Assembly (NCBI GenBank): GCA_030638325.1
Contig: DAOWEV010000037.1
Span: 1 to 7,945 of the forward strand
DNA: 7,945 nt
DNA from: Bacteroidales bacterium
Lineage (GTDB): Bacteria; Bacteroidota; Bacteroidia; Bacteroidales; JAGOPY01
Direction of reading: 5' to 3'
The notes under the pieces: model-generated
Databases searched by the model: none
What the model saw: only the letters and a program-made list of their open reading frames with translations
Told to the model about the DNA's origin: nothing
Program-made: the position numbers and the translations under genes
Part shown: one piece after another, positions 6,439 through 7,945 of the stretch
How the letters are laid out: each line of letters starts with the position of its first letter
How positions within the stretch are numbered: the first letter of the stretch is position 1

Positions 6439-6495
6439 CATGATTGTTGCTGGTTGAAGTTTTCTAATTCAAATTAAAAAAGCACAGGGTTATTG

Positions 6496-7761
6496 ATGAG
6501 AAAGTTATTACTTCTTTTGTTTGCTGTTATACTGGTTAGCGGTCAGGTCAGGTCTGCTTATTTGTTCATCCCGATGGACGATACTCAGAAGAATCATCTG
6601 AAGGCATACGGTATAGCATACTGGATACTTACCCATGATGTGGAGGTTTATTGGTTGTTGAATTATCGCGGGGGCAGTTACATGTGTCAGTACAATCAGG
6701 CCTTTGAGAATGAATGTGTTATCAGGGATGTGTCATACCAGGTCATTGCCGATATACAATCCACAGCCATCCTTCAGGAGATCGCCAACCCTGAAGTGAA
6801 CATGGATGCTGTTAAACTGCACAAGGCCCCAACGATTGCCATTTATTCTCCCAAGACCAAACAACCCTGGGACGATGCTGTTACGCTGGCCCTGACTTAT
6901 GCAGAGATCCCGTACGATGTCGTTTTTGATACTGAAGTGATAGAAGGCTTGCTCCCTTTATACGACTGGCTTCATTTGCACCACGAAGATTTTACCGGGC
7001 AATACGGAAAGTTTTGGGCAGCTTACCGAAATTATCCCTGGTACCAGGAAAACCAGCTCGCTGCCGAAGAGATTGCTTACAACCTTGGCTTCAGCAAAGT
7101 ATCTGAATGCAAACTGGCTGTAGTTAAGAAGATCAGGGATTTTGTAGCTGGAGGCGGATACCTTTTTGCCATGTGCTCAGCACCGGACAGCTATGATATT
7201 GCTTTGGCAGCCAATGGAGTAGATATCTGCGATGTGATGTTTGATGGGGACCCGATGGATCCTGATGCCCAGAAAAAACTCGATTTTTCCAATTGCTTTG
7301 CCTTCACAAATTTCAAGATCAGCACCAACCCCTTTGAATATGAGGTCTCATCCATCGATGTTACCAATAACAGGTCAAGGACTATCCGGGAAAGCAATGA
7401 TTTATTCACCTTGTTTGATTTTTCTGCCAAATGGGACCCGGTACCAACCATGCTTTGCCAGAACCATATGAACGTCATCAAGGGTTTTATGGGCCAAACG
7501 ACGGCCTTCAATAAGAAGTATATCAAATCTAATGTGCTGATCATGGGGGAAAACAAACCTGCCGGTGAAGCAAGGTATATTCATGGTGAATTTGGAAAAG
7601 GATTCTGGACTTTTTATGGTGGACATGATCCTGAGGATTACCGCCATCGTGTCGGGGACCCTCCGACAGAGCTTGACCTGCATCCCAACTCGCCGGGGTA
7701 TCGACTGATCCTGAACAACATCCTTTTTCCCGCTGCGAGAAAGAAGAAACAGAAAACTTAA
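6496..7761 (+). CDS. Exported glutamine-amidotransferase-like protein, function unknown
   Basis: A 421-residue protein from the ATG at 6496; an in-frame TTG just before it (6493) is a less likely start. It begins with a signal peptide (MRK, hydrophobic core LLLLLFAVILVSG, likely cleavage at VRS/A), has no lipobox cysteine and no later membrane segment, so it is probably periplasmic. After IPMDDTQKNHLKAYGIAYW (26-44) and LLNYRGGSYM (55-64) comes a part resembling a class I glutamine amidotransferase (ThuA-like) fold: strand APTIAIYSP (112-120), strand YDVVFD (141-146), the acidic LHLHHED segment (160-166), helix VVKKIRDFVAGGG (210-222) leading to strand YLFAMCSAPDS with C228, and near the end GKGFWTFYGGHDPED (368-382). 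(Numbering counts the upstream TTG as residue 1.) I recall relatives labelled asparagine synthetase B, but it has neither the Cys2 nucleophile nor the SGGxDS ATP site of that enzyme, so that name looks wrong. Substrate and role are unknown. Confidence 0.85.
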   Translation: MRKLLLLLFAVILVSGQVRSAYLFIPMDDTQKNHLKAYGIAYWILTHDVEVYWLLNYRGGSYMCQYNQAFENECVIRDVSYQVIADIQSTAILQEIANPEVNMDAVKLHKAPTIAIYSPKTKQPWDDAVTLALTYAEIPYDVVFDTEVIEGLLPLYDWLHLHHEDFTGQYGKFWAAYRNYPWYQENQLAAEEIAYNLGFSKVSECKLAVVKKIRDFVAGGGYLFAMCSAPDSYDIALAANGVDICDVMFDGDPMDPDAQKKLDFSNCFAFTNFKISTNPFEYEVSSIDVTNNRSRTIRESNDLFTLFDFSAKWDPVPTMLCQNHMNVIKGFMGQTTAFNKKYIKSNVLIMGENKPAGEARYIHGEFGKGFWTFYGGHDPEDYRHRVGDPPTELDLHPNSPGYRLILNNILFPAARKKKQKT

Positions 7762-7789
7762 AATAATTATGAATTCTAAATTTTAAGTT
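7755..7789 (+). repeat. A/T-rich inverted repeat over the stop codon
   Basis: AACTTAAAAT (7755-7764) pairs perfectly with ATTTTAAGTT (7780-7789) around a 15-base loop. The left arm contains the TAA stop of the upstream gene (7759-7761). The stem is almost all A-T, so it is weak as a terminator, although a 3' end signal for this gene would be expected here. Confidence 0.5.
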
Positions 7790-7841
7790 AATCTACAACT
7801 ATTTAGATGCTATTTATCATACGAATGTTTATCTTCATATT

Positions 7842-7869
7842 AAACTCTAAGCTCTAATTTCTAATCCCG
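7842..7869. repeat. Heptamer array, AANNTCT type
   Basis: Four 7-bp units lie in register: AAACTCT, AAGCTCT, AATTTCT, AATCCCG. The last unit runs into the CCCGATA hairpin. Three units share TCT at the end and AA at the start. Confidence 0.75.
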
Positions 7870-7883
7870 ATAGGTATCGGGAT
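7864..7883. repeat. Perfect hairpin ATCCCGATA/TATCGGGAT
   Basis: A perfect 9-bp stem (7864-7872 with 7875-7883) closes a two-base GG loop. No T run follows on either strand, so it is not a classical terminator. Hairpins built on CCCGATA/TATCGGG are, from memory, abundant scattered repeats in Bacteroidota. It could still mark the 3' end of the transcript from the plus-strand gene. Confidence 0.85.
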
Positions 7884-7945
7884 AAACAATCACAAAATTC
7901 AAATTTTCAAATGTTTAAAACTGTGTTGTGGTATTCATCTTTTCA

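Larger units (their letters stand above)
6058..6495. other. Divergent spacer with promoters and three repeat blocks
   Basis: This 438-bp spacer separates aconitase from the plus-strand gene. In order it holds an A/T-rich aconitase leader (6058-6113), an eleven-unit heptamer array (6114-6190), a unique stretch (6191-6267), an ATCCGCC/GGCGGAT hairpin (6268-6283), a small CCGC-ATA-GCGG hairpin (6312-6322), a second heptamer array (6329-6356), and divergent promoter-like elements (6388-6438). The one open frame of about 100 codons on the minus strand starts with TTG inside the promoter and is mostly translated repeats, so I do not call a gene. Confidence 0.85.
7762..7945. other. Non-coding tail of the window
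   Basis: This 184-bp stretch is A/T-rich and holds no supported gene. It contains the right half of the inverted repeat at 7755-7789, a heptamer array (7842-7869), a CCCGATA hairpin (7864-7883), and loosely periodic A/T runs from 7894 to 7914. A short open frame from the ATG at 7911 runs off the end after 11 codons and cannot be judged. Confidence 0.75.

Noticed and set aside
6058..6495. Riboswitch or tRNA in the aconitase spacer
   Set aside because: No conserved riboswitch core, cloverleaf or TTC-type loop could be recognised; the structure present is explained by the repeats.
7864..7883. Intrinsic terminator
   Set aside because: The stem is perfect but no T run follows on either strand, so it was recorded as a hairpin repeat.
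7911..7945. Start of a further gene at the right edge
   Set aside because: Only 11 codons are visible, without a promoter match or recognisable protein sequence, and the upstream A/T-rich run looks like worn repeat.
1..7945. New defence, mobile or biosynthetic system
   Set aside because: Five of the six genes are familiar housekeeping or secretion genes; only one gene has unknown function and it stands alone, so nothing here supports a multi-gene system.

Overview
The window comes from the chromosome of a member of the Bacteroidota (Bacteroidetes), probably a free-living or environmental relative of the Bacteroidales/Marinilabiliales. The evidence is a PorQ gene of the type IX secretion system (found only in this phylum), promoter elements of the TAnnTTTG type, A/T-rich leaders without clear Shine-Dalgarno sites, a mitochondrial-type aconitase, and the small hairpin repeats common in such genomes (GACGCAA/TTGCGTC, ATCCGCC/GGCGGAT, CCCGATA/TATCGGG). 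No plasmid, phage, transposase, CRISPR, tRNA or rRNA signal is visible.

Layout. Five genes lie on the minus strand and are read from right to left: aconitate hydratase (3793-6057), porQ (2453-3520), ispH (1513-2370), recF (390-1511) and a DUF721/DciA-like gene (100-393). One gene lies on the plus strand (6496-7761): an exported, glutamine-amidotransferase-like protein of unknown function. The 438-bp spacer between aconitase and the plus-strand gene holds divergent promoter elements. ispH, recF and the DUF721 gene are packed as one unit (1-bp gap, then a 4-bp ATGA overlap) and end in a tandem array of four 20-bp hairpin units (11-90) whose last copy looks like an intrinsic terminator.

The genes cover ordinary cell work rather than one pathway: TCA cycle (aconitase), protein secretion and surface attachment (PorQ), isoprenoid precursor synthesis by the MEP route (IspH), and DNA replication and repair (RecF, DUF721/DciA-like). 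All the enzymes keep their catalytic residues and usual lengths, so none looks broken.

The unusual material is between the genes. Each of the three larger spacers (3521-3792, 6058-6495, 7762-7945) holds arrays of degenerate 7-bp repeats. The arrays differ in sequence but seem to follow one rule: AA at positions 1-2 and C or G at position 6 of each heptamer. Two of the arrays switch strand halfway and so form long imperfect inverted repeats. I see no convincing new defence, mobile or biosynthetic system. The heptamer arrays and the unnamed exported protein are the points most worth a second look.
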